A DNA stretch of 64,000 bases from Idiomarina aquatica (GCF_003987185.1 NZ_PIPS01000001.1:930001-994000), one strand, 5' to 3'. Positions 37,920-48,019 are shown, counted from the first letter of the stretch. Notes: generated by a model from the letters alone, not told the origin. Numbers and translations: made by a program.

Positions 37920-38849
37920 TTACAGTTTTTTGCTCAGTTCTGGCAGTACATCGAACAAGTCGGCAACCAAACCATAGTCAGCCACCTGGAAAATCGGCGC
38001 CTCTTCATCTTTGTTGATGGCAACGATCACTTTGGAGTCTTTCATCCCGGCCAGGTGCTGGATAGCGCCACTGATGCCCACCGCGATGTACAGTTGTGGG
38101 GCAACAATTTTACCGGTCTGTCCCACCTGCATATCGTTTGGTACGAAGCCGGCGTCGACCGCCGCTCGTGATGCACCCACTGCGGCGCCCAATTTGTCGG
38201 CAATGTCTTCGATCAGTTTGAAGTTTTCGCCATTTTGCATACCGCGACCGCCTGAAATCACGATCTCAGCAGAGGTCAGGTCAGGACGTTCTGATTCAGC
38301 CAACTGCTCACCAACGAACGCTGACTTGTCGTTGTCAATCACGATATCCAGTGACTCAACACTGGCGCTGCCGCCTTCTGCTGCGACCGCATCAAAGGCA
38401 GTGGTGCGCACAGTGATCACTTTGATCGCGTCTTCCGACTGTACGGTGGCAATGGCATTACCGGCGTAGATAGGACGTTTAAACGTATCCTCGCTTTCAA
38501 CGCTGATGATGTCCGAAATTTGTGCCACATCCAGCAGCGCCGCTACACGCGGCATGAAGTTTTTGCCGGTCGTGGTGGCTGGAGCCAGCACGTGGCTGTA
38601 ATCTTTGCCTAATTCAGCGACCAGTGCCCCGATGTTTTCAGCCAGTTGATGTTCATAGACCGAGTTATCGGCCAAGAATACTTTGCTCACACCCTCGGCT
38701 TTAGCGATGTTTTCGGCAACGGTTGAACAGCCGCTGCCAGCCACCAATACATGGATGTCGCCACCCAGTTTCTGGGCCGCAGCCAAAGTCTTCAGAGTCG
38801 ACGGATCAACGGCGTTATTGTCGTGTTCTGCAACTACTAAAATGCTCAT
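37920..38849 (-). CDS. etfA: Electron transfer flavoprotein alpha subunit
   Basis: A 309-residue FAD-binding subunit that takes electrons from acyl-CoA and other dehydrogenases and passes them to ETF-ubiquinone oxidoreductase. The C-terminal FAD signature is [16 protein letters not shown] (about 259-274) with [18 protein letters not shown]. It overlaps etfB by four bases. The dehydrogenases and etf-QO are not in the window. Confidence 0.97.
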   Translation of the reverse strand: MSILVVAEHDNNAVDPSTLKTLAAAQKLGGDIHVLVAGSGCSTVAENIAKAEGVSKVFLADNSVYEHQLAENIGALVAELGKDYSHVLAPATTTGKNFMPRVAALLDVAQISDIISVESEDTFKRPIYAGNAIATVQSEDAIKVITVRTTAFDAVAAEGGSASVESLDIVIDNDKSAFVGEQLAESERPDLTSAEIVISGGRGMQNGENFKLIEDIADKLGAAVGASRAAVDAGFVPNDMQVGQTGKIVAPQLYIAVGISGAIQHLAGMKDSKVIVAINKDEEAPIFQVADYGLVADLFDVLPELSKKL

Positions 38850-39595
38850 AGTACTTTGGCCTCGTTTTTCAGTTTCTCGACAAGCTCATCCACATCCGCC
38901 ACTTTGATACCGGCGCTGCGTTCCGCAGGTGGCTCAACTTTTAGCAATTTAACGGTGCGTTTAACCTCAACACCCAAATCGTCGGTGCTGATGGTTTCCA
39001 GCGGCTTACGCTTCGCTTTCATGATGTTTGGCAGAGACGCGTAACGCGGTTCGTTCAAACGCAAGTCGGTGGTTACGATCGCCGGCAGGTTCAGTTTTAC
39101 GGTTTGCAAACCGCCGTCAATCTCACGGGTGACGTTGATAAAGCCGTCACCGACCTCGACTTTTGACGCAAACGTGCCTTGAGGCATACCGGTTAATGCA
39201 CCCAGCATTTGACCGGTTTGGTTGTTGTCCGAATCGATCGACTGCTTACCAAGAATGACCATATCCGGACCTTCTTTGTCGACCACGCCTTTAAGAATTT
39301 TGGCGACCGACAGTGAATCCGGCATGTCGTCGGTTTCAACTTGAATCGCGCGATCCGCGCCCAGCGCCAAGGCAGTACGTAATTGTTCCTGGACGGCTTT
39401 CGGGCCGATAGAAACCACCACCACTTCGTCGGCCGTGCCTGCTTCTTTTAGGCGAACAGCTTCTTCTACGGCAATTTCGCAGAAGGGGTTAAGAGCCATC
39501 TTGACGTTGGCCAAATCGACATCGGACTGATCTGGCTTAACGCGGACTTTGACGTTGTAGTCAATCACGCGCTTCACCGCGACAAGTATCTTCAT
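38846..39595 (-). CDS. etfB: Electron transfer flavoprotein beta subunit
   Basis: A 249-residue subunit that binds AMP and partners EtfA. It starts [19 protein letters not shown] and carries the signature [21 protein letters not shown]-like region near 160, split by the usual ETRIDGG-type turn. The two genes are translationally coupled (ATGA overlap), giving equal subunits. The neighbouring DUF1302 gene may be functionally linked, as suggested by the family's frequent lipid-catabolic context. Confidence 0.97.
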   Translation of the reverse strand: MKILVAVKRVIDYNVKVRVKPDQSDVDLANVKMALNPFCEIAVEEAVRLKEAGTADEVVVVSIGPKAVQEQLRTALALGADRAIQVETDDMPDSLSVAKILKGVVDKEGPDMVILGKQSIDSDNNQTGQMLGALTGMPQGTFASKVEVGDGFINVTREIDGGLQTVKLNLPAIVTTDLRLNEPRYASLPNIMKAKRKPLETISTDDLGVEVKRTVKLLKVEPPAERSAGIKVADVDELVEKLKNEAKVL

Positions 39596-39735
39596 GTTAA
39601 CTTCCTTTTGTTTGGAACTTTTAAAAAGTTACTCTTGTGATTTGCTGTTAATTTATCGTTATTATCCTTAACTAGCGTCCATCTCACAAGTTATGCGACA
39701 ATTTAGTTTCGCAGATGTAAGGGAGAGTTTACGAA

Positions 39736-40125
39736 TTGAACTGGGAACAACAATACCGTCGCTTGGTGCAGTTAGCTCGTACCCTCCCTCCGTATCCGGA
39801 CGATGCGCGTGATGAGCGGCATCTGGTCAGCGGTTGTGAGGCTAAGGTCTGGTTATACGTTGATAGCTCGAATCCGGATGCGGTGGTGATTCGTTTTGAC
39901 AGTGCGTCGCGGATTGTGAAGGGGTTGTTGGCGCTGATTCAGCAGCGCCTTGATGGGCAACCGTTGGCAGAGATACGGGCGTTCGACCTCGATGCGCTGT
40001 TACGGGCTGAGAATTTGGAAAATCATTTAACCCCATCACGCAGCAACGGCCTGCGTAACGTCGCTAAAAAATTAACATCCGACTTCGACGCCCCCCGATC
40101 GGTACGCTCGCCTTCGGCTCGCTAA
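39736..40125 (+). CDS. SufE/CsdE-like sulfur acceptor protein, TTG start
   Basis: A 129-residue protein of the SufE family, which accepts persulfide sulfur from a SufS/CsdA desulfurase. The acceptor Cys34 is in VSGCEAKVWL, and HLTPSRSNGLRNV near residue 98 is the family C-terminal motif. The start is TTG with GGGAGAG eight bases upstream; a TAA lies in frame just before it. Compared with CsdE (147) the first helix is missing. A second frame from ATG 39693 encodes a fitting helix (FADVRESLRI), so an indel is possible. The last residues (RSPSAR) and the TAA stop lie in a hairpin unit. Confidence 0.85.
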   Translation: MNWEQQYRRLVQLARTLPPYPDDARDERHLVSGCEAKVWLYVDSSNPDAVVIRFDSASRIVKGLLALIQQRLDGQPLAEIRAFDLDALLRAENLENHLTPSRSNGLRNVAKKLTSDFDAPRSVRSPSAR

Positions 40126-40249
40126 ACCGATGGCTACTTATGAACTGAATACGTGAATCGGTATAGTCCGGCTCCTGAGGCTTTAATGACTTTGCACGTT
40201 GAATTCTTCTTGCGCCATGTTGCTGAGTCTCTGCGTGAACTCACCAGCT

Positions 40250-40461
40250 AGGCGCCGCCTACGGCGGCTTGCCAACACCGGCGAGTCGCGCCTGCGGCGC
40301 GACAAGCTTACTTGCGCCGCAGGCGCAAGCTACGGCTTTGATGCAAGGCGCCACGCGCCGCCAAGCAAGTTCGCGCAGCGAACGCCGAGCAAGGTGCGGT
40401 ACGCACCGCCAGGCAAGCGGCTGTCAGCCGCGCCTAGCGCGGAGGCGCGCAGCGCCGGAGT
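40250..40461. repeat. GC-rich hairpin array with CTTG spacers, sufE-tcdA gap
   Basis: Hairpins include GCGCCGCCTACGGCGGC, GTCGCGCCTGCGGCGCGAC, CTTGCGCCGCAGGCGCAAG, GTTCGCGCAGCGAAC and GGTGCGGTACGCACC. In the left half the spacers read GCTTGC; in the right half they read GCAAGC, so the two halves face each other as in the core arrays. The right end runs into the coding end of tcdA. The rest of the gap (40126-40249) shows nothing further. Confidence 0.85.
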
Positions 40462-41255
40462 AGTATAGCAACTGCGTGCATGGCGAAGCTGCAGGTGACG
40501 GTCATGGCGGCGCCGAAGCCGGAGGAGCAGTTCATTTGCATGCTGCCGCTGCCCGGTTTTTGCAACGTCACCTCGCCTTCACCCTCACCACTGATGATCG
40601 GATAGCGCAACTGCTCTTCCGAATAGACGCAGTCAACTCCCCACTTACGTTTCGGGTTCTTAGAAAAACCATAATTACGGCGCAAATCCGAACGCACTTT
40701 TGCCAATAACGGATCCTGCTTGGCTTTGGCCAGATCAGCCACGCGGATCTGAGTGGGGTCGATTTGCCCACCTGCGCCACCACAACACACCATCCGTACC
40801 TTATGCCGTTTGCACCAGGCGACCAGCGCGGCTTTGGTTTTGACGCTGTCGATCGCATCCAGGACCGCGTCTACGCCCTGCAGATACTCGTCAAAATTAT
40901 CCGGTAGCAGGAAGTCATCGATAACCCGCACGTCACAGTCCGGGTTAATGGCACGCACGCGTGCTGCCAGTACCTCTGTTTTCGGTTGTCCGACGGTATC
41001 AAAGGTTGCCGGCAACTGACGGTTAATGTTGCTGACACAGACGTCGTCCAAATCAATTAACGTGAGTTTACCGATACCGGTTCGCGCCAACGCTTCTAGC
41101 GCCCAGGAGCCGACGCCACCGAGGCCGGCCACGGCAACATGAGTTTGCTGAAACTGAGTGAGTGCCTGGCGTCCATAGACACGCTGGATACCACCCTGTG
41201 CTTCTGTTATTGCCTGATGATTACTGTTGCTCACGTACTTGCTCACTGACGTCAT
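40434..41255 (-). CDS. tcdA: tRNA threonylcarbamoyladenosine dehydratase TcdA (CsdL)
   Basis: A 273-residue E1-like enzyme that cyclises t6A to ct6A at position 37 of tRNAs. The ATP-binding GLGGVGSWALEALARTGIG (about residue 45) and SNINRQLPAT follow the family. In E. coli it works with the CsdA-CsdE sulfur system, and a CsdE-like gene is the convergent neighbour here, though csdA is absent. The last residues (RRCAPPR) and the TAG stop come from the repeat array. The start overlaps the PAS gene by 35 bases and lacks a clear ribosome site; GTGs at 41246 and 41234 are alternatives. Confidence 0.92.
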   Translation of the reverse strand: MTSVSKYVSNSNHQAITEAQGGIQRVYGRQALTQFQQTHVAVAGLGGVGSWALEALARTGIGKLTLIDLDDVCVSNINRQLPATFDTVGQPKTEVLAARVRAINPDCDVRVIDDFLLPDNFDEYLQGVDAVLDAIDSVKTKAALVAWCKRHKVRMVCCGGAGGQIDPTQIRVADLAKAKQDPLLAKVRSDLRRNYGFSKNPKRKWGVDCVYSEEQLRYPIISGEGEGEVTLQKPGSGSMQMNCSSGFGAAMTVTCSFAMHAVAILLRRCAPPR

Positions 41256-41640
41256 AAATGATTAAACAGACCTGATACACCTCGCCGCGGGGGTTATGCA
41301 GCGGAATCGCGGTCATATTCTGATACATCCATTCACTGGTCGCGGTAATGGGCCGACTGTTACGAAAGCGAAACACGTAGGGGCGCTGCTCCCAGGTAAT
41401 AAACACCCGGGCGTCGAGCTCCCACACCCGTTCGACCTTTCGTTTGAGCCAGGCTTCATCAATTTCGGGACACACGCTAAACAGATTTTGGTCACGCACC
41501 TGGCTGGGGCGCAGGCCGCTGTGGTTCTGCATGAATTCATTCCACAGTTGCACCCGGTATTCGCGATCCAGCACCACGATGCCCACATCGATGGCGCCGA
41601 GTATACTCATTTTGGCGTGTAATTCATCCATCTCTGTCAT
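41221..41640 (-). CDS. Small PAS domain protein
   Basis: A 139-residue single PAS domain (AIDVGIVVLDREYRVQLWNE), with the later strands around WEQRPYVFRFRNSRPI and a terminal segment VCLIIYDVSEQVREQQ of PAC type. There is no output domain, so it probably senses a ligand or redox state and acts through a partner. The ATG at 41640 has an excellent AGGAGG ribosome site. It begins one base after the CheY-CheC gene ends, so the two are likely one signalling unit. An upstream extension to 41832 would lie inside that gene. Confidence 0.85.
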   Translation of the reverse strand: MTEMDELHAKMSILGAIDVGIVVLDREYRVQLWNEFMQNHSGLRPSQVRDQNLFSVCPEIDEAWLKRKVERVWELDARVFITWEQRPYVFRFRNSRPITATSEWMYQNMTAIPLHNPRGEVYQVCLIIYDVSEQVREQQ

Positions 41641-41641
41641 T

Positions 41642-42658
41642 TTAGTCCTCCTGCCCGGCCAACCAGTGCGCCAGTTGCTGGTCGAGTACCTTGACGGCAT
41701 CAGCAGGGAACAGTAACAGTAAGTCAAAGCCGATTTGATGCTGTTTAAGGGTGTAACCAATTTCAATGGCGAGTATGTTCTGCCAACGTTGCTCGGACTC
41801 GGCAAGTAATTCACTGATGGCTTTTTGTTCACCTAATAGGACAGGCTGTGACGCGGTAAACTCGACGTGCAATTGTTGGCCAAGACCGTTCAGGCAAGCG
41901 GATGAAATAATGGAAGCGATATCCATCAGCGCCTCAATACGTTGTTGTCGCATCGAGCCACTTAACTGATGACCCAATAACTGACAAACATCATCAATTG
42001 AGGTATCACTGAACAAGGTCAGGGTTTCCCCCAAGATACCGCTACCCGCAAAGCCCTGACTGATCGCCGACACACGTTCGCTGTTATCAATAGCCTGTAG
42101 CGCCATATGCAGTTCGGACGGGGCAATGAAATTGACATTGGGCACCGGCAGTTCAATAAAGGTGTTGAGCATACGCGCCAGATGGTCGCCCGCCTGCCCC
42201 ATCGCGACATTGCTGACTTCTCGATAAACATCCAGCGCGTTCTCCGGCTGTGCCTGACGTTCGTCCACCAATTGTAGGTGTCCTGATGCCGGTTGATACA
42301 ACCCGAACTGCTGTAACAACTGACGCAACTCGCCCCCGGACATCGGCTTTTTCACAAACGCCATCGCACCGAGCTGAGTTACCCGTTGATGCGCCTGCGG
42401 CTGGATGTCGCCGGACACGACGATCACCAGCGATTCTAACTGCTGTTGTTGGATCGCCGCCAGGGTTTGATAGCCATCCATTACCGGCATATTCAAATCA
42501 AGAAATAACACATCCGCCTGACCGGCTTTGACACAGGCTAGCGCCTGCTCGCCATCCGCGGCCTGATACACCTTAGCGTCCCAGTCCTCGGGCAAGGTGC
42601 GTAACAATTGTTTGCGTGCCATCCCTGAGTCATCGCAAATGGTGACCTTCAGTGACAT
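41642..42658 (-). CDS. Response regulator with C-terminal CheC-like domain
   Basis: A 338-residue fusion. The N-terminal receiver domain (1-120) has DD at 9-10, the phosphoacceptor Asp54 in FLDLNMPVMDG, and Lys in FVKKPMSG. The C-terminal part (about 145-335) resembles CheC/CheX phosphatases, with NVAMGQAGDHLARML near 150. CheC-type domains dephosphorylate CheY-P, so the protein may both receive and remove phosphate, or feed a chemotaxis-like circuit. No che genes are nearby. The partner is the PAS protein downstream. Confidence 0.88.
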   Translation of the reverse strand: MSLKVTICDDSGMARKQLLRTLPEDWDAKVYQAADGEQALACVKAGQADVLFLDLNMPVMDGYQTLAAIQQQQLESLVIVVSGDIQPQAHQRVTQLGAMAFVKKPMSGGELRQLLQQFGLYQPASGHLQLVDERQAQPENALDVYREVSNVAMGQAGDHLARMLNTFIELPVPNVNFIAPSELHMALQAIDNSERVSAISQGFAGSGILGETLTLFSDTSIDDVCQLLGHQLSGSMRQQRIEALMDIASIISSACLNGLGQQLHVEFTASQPVLLGEQKAISELLAESEQRWQNILAIEIGYTLKQHQIGFDLLLLFPADAVKVLDQQLAHWLAGQED

Positions 42659-42666
42659 GATGGTTC

Positions 42667-43533
42667 CTATACCGCGAACGGGTATTTTATCGCCGGATGC
42701 GATTGATAACCTTGAACGTTAAAATCGTCCTTGCTGACCCAGGTTTCCAGGTCCTGCAAGGATCGGATGTCCGGGTTAATGTGCAACGACGGCGCCGGGT
42801 AGGGTTCGCGTTTCAGTTGCACGTCACGCATTAACGGCAACTGATTTTCATAGATATGGGCATTAACGATTTTATGATAGGCCTTACCCGGCTTATGGCC
42901 GGTGATTTGCGCCACTAACGCAAGTAACACAAAACATTGGATCTGATTAAAGTTTAACCCCAGCGGCACGTCGCAACTGCGCTGATAGGATGTCAGATGG
43001 AGTGTGTCACCCAGCAGCGAAAAGGTGTGCGTGTGCATACACGGACGTAAACAGCCAAGTTCAAATTCACCAGGATTATAAAACGTAATAATTTCACCGC
43101 GGTCGTCGATACCACGACTGAGGTTATCGATCACCTTGCGCAATTGGTCGAGGTGCGTTCCGTCGGGTTTGCGCCATTGGCGGGCCTGCACCCCGTACAC
43201 CCGCCCCATGTCGTCTTCGCCTTTGCGGTTCGGGTTGTTCAGCCAGGCCTGATTTTCATTGGCGTTTGCATTCCAGGTATTACAACCAATCGCGCGAAAC
43301 TGCGCTGCGTTGTCGTACCCCCGCAAATACCCCAGCAATTCGGCAATGGCCGCCTTATAAAAGCTCTTGCGGGTTGTGATAAGCGGAAACTCATTGTTGC
43401 CGACATCGTAGCTCAGGTCTGCGTCTATCACCGTCAGACAGTTAATACCCGTGCGCTTGTTTTCAACCCAAACGCCCTCATCAACGATACGCTGACACAA
43501 CTGCAGATACTGTTGTTCCGGACGATTACTCAT
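42667..43533 (-). CDS. thyA: Thymidylate synthase ThyA
   Basis: A 288-residue enzyme that methylates dUMP to dTMP with methylene-tetrahydrofolate. The catalytic cysteine is Cys165 in [13 protein letters not shown], and [18 protein letters not shown] binds phosphate and dUMP. The PCM in place of the common PCH, and the insertions that make it longer than E. coli ThyA (264), fit the long variant of Vibrio and Shewanella. It overlaps lgt by four bases. Confidence 0.96.
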   Translation of the reverse strand: MSNRPEQQYLQLCQRIVDEGVWVENKRTGINCLTVIDADLSYDVGNNEFPLITTRKSFYKAAIAELLGYLRGYDNAAQFRAIGCNTWNANANENQAWLNNPNRKGEDDMGRVYGVQARQWRKPDGTHLDQLRKVIDNLSRGIDDRGEIITFYNPGEFELGCLRPCMHTHTFSLLGDTLHLTSYQRSCDVPLGLNFNQIQCFVLLALVAQITGHKPGKAYHKIVNAHIYENQLPLMRDVQLKREPYPAPSLHINPDIRSLQDLETWVSKDDFNVQGYQSHPAIKYPFAV

Positions 43534-44342
43534 GGCTGCGCTACCTTTTCTTTACCCTTGGCCGCGTACAATAGGCCTATACCCAACAAAATCATCGGCA
43601 AGGTCAGCCATTGACCCATCGACATCCCCAGAGACAGCAACCCGAGGTGCGCATCCGGTTCACGGAAAAACTCGACGGTAAAACGGGCGACGCCGTAACC
43701 CAGTAAAAACAGCCCGCTGACCGCTCCGCGGCCGCGAGGCTTTTGCTGGAACCACCAGAGTAATGCAAACAATACCAAACCTTCGAGCAGCGCCTCATAA
43801 AGCTGCGATGGATGGCGCGGTACCGGGCCGCCGCTTGGAAACACGATGGCCCAGGGCACGTCCGTTGCGCGCCCCCACAGCTCACCGTTAATAAAGTTGC
43901 CCAAACGGCCAAAGAACAGCCCCATCGGCACCAGCGGTGCGATAAAGTCGCCCACCTGCAAAAACGGTCGTTGTTTCGCTCGGGCATACCAGAACATCGC
44001 GGTGATCACCCCCAGCAAGCCACCGTGGAACGACATTCCACCGTCAAATACCTGGAATAAAAACAGAGGGTTATCAATAAAGTCAGCAAATTTATAAAAC
44101 AGCACGTAACCGATACGGCCACCCAGAATCACGCCCAGAAATCCCCAGAACAGCAAGTCGGAAAACTGTTCCTGAGTCCAATGCTGACTGCGTCGAGCCT
44201 GACGGCTGCCCCACCAGTAGGCAAACACAAACCCGGCGATGTACGCCAGACCGTACCAGCGGATAGCAATTGGACCCCAAATATGCAGAATCACCGGGTC
44301 GATGGTTGGAAATTGCCAAAAGTCCGTTGGGGGCACATTCAT
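43530..44342 (-). CDS. lgt: Prolipoprotein diacylglyceryl transferase Lgt
   Basis: A 270-residue polytopic inner-membrane enzyme that adds diacylglycerol to the lipobox cysteine of prolipoproteins. The family signature [14 protein letters not shown] (about residue 141) is intact, and about seven membrane helices are visible. Early residues [17 protein letters not shown] are also typical. It is coupled to thyA. Confidence 0.97.
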   Translation of the reverse strand: MNVPPTDFWQFPTIDPVILHIWGPIAIRWYGLAYIAGFVFAYWWGSRQARRSQHWTQEQFSDLLFWGFLGVILGGRIGYVLFYKFADFIDNPLFLFQVFDGGMSFHGGLLGVITAMFWYARAKQRPFLQVGDFIAPLVPMGLFFGRLGNFINGELWGRATDVPWAIVFPSGGPVPRHPSQLYEALLEGLVLFALLWWFQQKPRGRGAVSGLFLLGYGVARFTVEFFREPDAHLGLLSLGMSMGQWLTLPMILLGIGLLYAAKGKEKVAQP

Positions 44343-44345
44343 CTC

Positions 44346-45137
44346 CTACTTCATTAATAAGTTAATCGCAACGACCACCAAAAAGGCCGCAAAAAAACGT
44401 CGCATCAATCTGATTGGCAAGCGATGCGCAAGCTTGGCGCCTAATGGCGCCAATAGCACCGAAGCCATTGAAATCGCAATCCACGCCGGCAGGTTAATCA
44501 GCCCCAAGGGGCCACTGGTCTGCTCGGACAACCAGCCGTTGAGGATAAACATCACCACCGAACTGCAGCCGATAACAAAACTGCCCAGTGACGATATGGC
44601 GATGGCCTGCCGTACCGGAATTCTTACGCGTTGTAAAAACGGTACCGTCAACGCACCGCCACCGATACCTACCAGCCCGGAAATGGTGCCGATGAGCGCC
44701 GCTCCGATGGCCAACAATCGTTTTGAGACACTGGTTTTCGGTTCACCTTCCGGCGCCGGCAGTAACATACGTATGGACAAAATCACCAACACTGCCGCAA
44801 AGCTCAGCTTTAACCATTCTGGATTGACCACGGTCACTAAAAACGCACCCAACAACGCACCGACCGACAACCCTGGCAATACCCGTATCAGCCAAAATCG
44901 TTCAAGATAGCCGGTACGGGAGTGAGTCAACGCGGCCGAAGCGGTGGTCATACAAATGGTCGCCAGGCTGGTAGCGATAGCACTGGGTACCACCAGTTCC
45001 GGCGCCACACCGATCACCGGCAATAAATAAATCAGCAGAGGAACCACCACCAAGCCACCGCCAATGCCCAGCAGCCCGGCCAGTAACCCAGCTAACGCAC
45101 CACCACCAAGACACCACAGCCAAACAGTTATGTCCAT
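44346..45137 (-). CDS. TauE/SafE family membrane permease
   Basis: A 263-residue protein with about eight membrane helices and the duplicated GGGA-L repeat of the TauE/SafE (DUF81) family: GGGALAGLLAGLLGIGGG at the start and GIGGGALTVPFL near 172. Members export sulfite, sulfoacetate or similar anions, but substrate is not predictable. I chose the ATG at 45137 (MDITVWLW), one base past the ptsP stop; an ATG at 45173 would overlap ptsP. It lies between ptsP and lgt, a position seen in related genomes. Confidence 0.88.
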   Translation of the reverse strand: MDITVWLWCLGGGALAGLLAGLLGIGGGLVVVPLLIYLLPVIGVAPELVVPSAIATSLATICMTTASAALTHSRTGYLERFWLIRVLPGLSVGALLGAFLVTVVNPEWLKLSFAAVLVILSIRMLLPAPEGEPKTSVSKRLLAIGAALIGTISGLVGIGGGALTVPFLQRVRIPVRQAIAISSLGSFVIGCSSVVMFILNGWLSEQTSGPLGLINLPAWIAISMASVLLAPLGAKLAHRLPIRLMRRFFAAFLVVVAINLLMK

Positions 45138-45138
45138 A

Positions 45139-47409
45139 TTATTTGCCCGCCCGGACGAAGCCGCCAAGGCCAATACTTTCCATTTTATTCGCGATCATTT
45201 TTCGTATCTGCTCCGGGTGTCTTGCCTGCAAGGCTTTTGCCAGCATCACCTGCAACGTGCTGGAGCGTACGTTGCGTAGTATCCAGCGCACGCGATCGAT
45301 GTTATAACTGTTCATGCTCAACTGGCGGTAACCCATCGCCACCAGCAGCAACGCGCCACCGGGATCGCCGGCAAGCTCGCCGCAAACACTGACCGGCTTA
45401 CTTAACTCTTCACAACGTCGGGCAATTTCATCAAGACTTGCCAACACCGCCGGGTGGTACGCATCGTACAGGTTTGCCACGCGGCGATTGTTACGATCCA
45501 CAGCCAGTAAGTATTGCGTGAGGTCGTTCGAACCGACCGAGAAAAAGTCCACTTTACTGGCCAACGCCGGCAACTGGTAAATGATCGCCGGCACTTCAAT
45601 CATAACGCCTAACTGCGGCTGTACCAGATTGACGCCAACCGCACATCCCTGCTCTTCGGCCACCTCAAAATACGCCTGCTTGATCAGTCGCGACGCCTCT
45701 TCGACCTCACTAACGCTGGTCACCATGGGCAGTAAAATGCGTAAATTGGTGCGACCAATACTGGCCCGTAACATTGCCCGCACCTGCACCAGGAAGATTT
45801 CCGGATGATCCAGCGTTAAGCGAATGCCGCGCCAGCCTAGAAACGGATTATCTTCCTGCAGCGGTAGGTAAGGTAATGGCTTGTCACCGCCGACGTCCAG
45901 GGTCCGCATCACTACCGGTTGATCCGGAAACTGATCCAGCACCTCCTGATACATTTCAACCTGCTCATCTTCGGTCGGCAGTTGATCACGCATCATGAAC
46001 GGAATTTCGGAACGGTACAAACCAATGCCGTCGATGTTCAGGTTTTTCAGGTGCGGTTGTTTAAGATCAAGGCCCAGGTTTAGATGCAAACTGACACGTT
46101 GGCCGTCCTGCGTTTGTGCCGGCAGATGGGCGTGCCGGGCAACAATCTCTTTGAGTTCTTCTTCTTCCTCCGCCAAATGACGGTATTGCTCTTTTACCTG
46201 CGGCGGTGGATTAATGTAAATTTCGCCGGTGTAACCATCGACAATCAGTTGTTTCTCTGCAAAAAAGTGCAACTCAATGTCGTCAATACCCAGTACGGCG
46301 GGAATCCCCATGCTCCGCGCCATGATCGCCGCGTGGGAGTTGCTGGAGCCGCGCAGCGAGATAATGCCTGCGATCTTTTCCTGGGGTAATTCGGCCAGCA
46401 TCGACGCCGTGACTTCATCTGCAATCAAAATGCCTTCAGCCGGGAATAACCGCGGCTTGCGCTGCCGTTGTTGTAAGTGCAGTAACACCCGTTGACCAAT
46501 ATCACGGACATCCGTTGCGCGTTCGCGTAAGTACGAATCGTCCAATGCCTCAAACTGATCAACAAACTGTTCCACCACATGCTTGAGGGCCGTTTGCGCA
46601 CGCCAACCCTCGTTAATCATCGCTTCAACCGCATTGCCGAGACTGGCGGCATCGAGCATGCTCTGGTAAACATCAAAAATAGATAGGGTGTCGTCAGGGA
46701 CCTGTCCCAACATCCGCTCAGCCAACTGCTTTAAGTCGGCCCGGGTACGCGCCACCGCCTGGCGAAATTTGCGAATTTCATGTTGCGGTCGGTCGGTGCG
46801 CTGCGCTGAGACTTCCTTGAGACTGACTTCAGGGCGCGACACAAAGGCATCACCAATCGCCACGCCCGGTGAGCCGGGTAATCCCTGCAGACTATGGATC
46901 CAGGGCGAGTTCTCATTGGCCAGTAAACCTTTGGCGCTGGCATGAGCAATCACGACCGCCAACTGCGCCGCCAGTGTGACGACAAAGGCTTCTTCCTCGC
47001 GGGTAAAGCTGCGTGCCTCGCTCTGATGCACAACGATAATACCGAGCACCTTACGGCGGTGGATAATGGGTGCGGCCAATAAGCCTCGATATTCGGATTC
47101 GTTGGTTTCCGTCAGCTTTTTATTCGCCGGATGCTGACTGGCATCCGCGATATTCAGCGGCTCTTCACGCTGCGCCGCAAGCGAGATAATACCGTCGCCA
47201 AAATCCACCCGAACTTGCTCACCCTGCCGGGTACTGAGACCATCGCTGGCAGCCATCACAAACTGTTGTGTATCGTCGTCTGCTAAAAACACGCTACAAC
47301 TGTCTGTCTGCAAGGCTTCCCGCACCTGACCCACCATCGCACGCAAGGCGAGATTAAAATCCGGCGACTTGTTAACTGTTTCGACAATGCGCTGCAAGGT
47401 TACGAGCAT
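45139..47409 (-). CDS. ptsP: PEP-protein phosphotransferase PtsP (enzyme I-Ntr)
   Basis: A 756-residue protein that starts the nitrogen-related phosphotransferase chain (PtsP-PtsO-PtsN). An N-terminal GAF domain (about 1-165) senses metabolites such as glutamine or alpha-ketoglutarate in other bacteria. The phosphohistidine is in GSSNSHAAIMARSMGIPAV (about residue 355). The C-terminal PEP-binding barrel has VMRTLDVGGDKPLPYL and the active Cys in VCGELAGDP near 690. It is four bases past rppH, as in E. coli. Confidence 0.97.
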   Translation of the reverse strand: MLVTLQRIVETVNKSPDFNLALRAMVGQVREALQTDSCSVFLADDDTQQFVMAASDGLSTRQGEQVRVDFGDGIISLAAQREEPLNIADASQHPANKKLTETNESEYRGLLAAPIIHRRKVLGIIVVHQSEARSFTREEEAFVVTLAAQLAVVIAHASAKGLLANENSPWIHSLQGLPGSPGVAIGDAFVSRPEVSLKEVSAQRTDRPQHEIRKFRQAVARTRADLKQLAERMLGQVPDDTLSIFDVYQSMLDAASLGNAVEAMINEGWRAQTALKHVVEQFVDQFEALDDSYLRERATDVRDIGQRVLLHLQQRQRKPRLFPAEGILIADEVTASMLAELPQEKIAGIISLRGSSNSHAAIMARSMGIPAVLGIDDIELHFFAEKQLIVDGYTGEIYINPPPQVKEQYRHLAEEEEELKEIVARHAHLPAQTQDGQRVSLHLNLGLDLKQPHLKNLNIDGIGLYRSEIPFMMRDQLPTEDEQVEMYQEVLDQFPDQPVVMRTLDVGGDKPLPYLPLQEDNPFLGWRGIRLTLDHPEIFLVQVRAMLRASIGRTNLRILLPMVTSVSEVEEASRLIKQAYFEVAEEQGCAVGVNLVQPQLGVMIEVPAIIYQLPALASKVDFFSVGSNDLTQYLLAVDRNNRRVANLYDAYHPAVLASLDEIARRCEELSKPVSVCGELAGDPGGALLLVAMGYRQLSMNSYNIDRVRWILRNVRSSTLQVMLAKALQARHPEQIRKMIANKMESIGLGGFVRAGK

Positions 47410-47412
47410 GAG

Positions 47413-47940
47413 TTACCGTCTTCGTTTGTTACCGCGGGAATGCCGCGGCGGGCGTCCCCCTCCGTTAAATGGCATGGCGTGCGAAGCAAATTCTTTCATC
47501 ACACGACGATACACATCGCGTTTGAACGAAACTACCTGCCTTACCGGATACCAATAGCTCACCCAGCGCCAACCATCAAATTCAGGGTGTCCGGACTTCA
47601 ACACGTCAACATCTTCTTCGCGGCATTTCAGCCGCAAAAGGAACCATTTTTGTTTCTGACCAACACACATGGGCCGTTGTTCGCGCCGAATTAACCGCTT
47701 GGGTAATCGATAACGCAACCAGTGACGGCTGGTGTACAGAATTTCTACCTGCTCTGGCTTAAGACCGACCTCTTCCCAAAGTTCTCGGTACATTGCCTGT
47801 TCAGGGGTCTCGCCCTCATCAATGCCGCCCTGCGGAAATTGCCAGCTGTGCTGGTTAATGCGGCGAGCCCAAAATACCTGCCCATGCCCGTTACAGATGA
47901 CGATTCCTACGTTTGGCCGGAATCCTTCTGCATCTATCAC
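47413..47940 (-). CDS. rppH: RNA pyrophosphohydrolase RppH
   Basis: A 175-residue Nudix enzyme that removes pyrophosphate from mRNA 5' ends and so triggers decay. The Nudix box runs from [11 protein letters not shown] (about residue 37) to RELWEEVGL and is intact. [18 protein letters not shown] is the standard N terminus. The C-terminal basic tail ([16 protein letters not shown]) is usual. It is divergent from mutH across 79 bp and upstream of ptsP. Confidence 0.97.
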   Translation of the reverse strand: MIDAEGFRPNVGIVICNGHGQVFWARRINQHSWQFPQGGIDEGETPEQAMYRELWEEVGLKPEQVEILYTSRHWLRYRLPKRLIRREQRPMCVGQKQKWFLLRLKCREEDVDVLKSGHPEFDGWRWVSYWYPVRQVVSFKRDVYRRVMKEFASHAMPFNGGGRPPRHSRGNKRRR

Positions 47941-48019
47941 GCGAGCATCCTCAATTATTCTCTGTTAGCATTGATTCTTCCATAAAGGCCCGCTTTGGGC
48001 AAACGATTAGCTATTAAAT

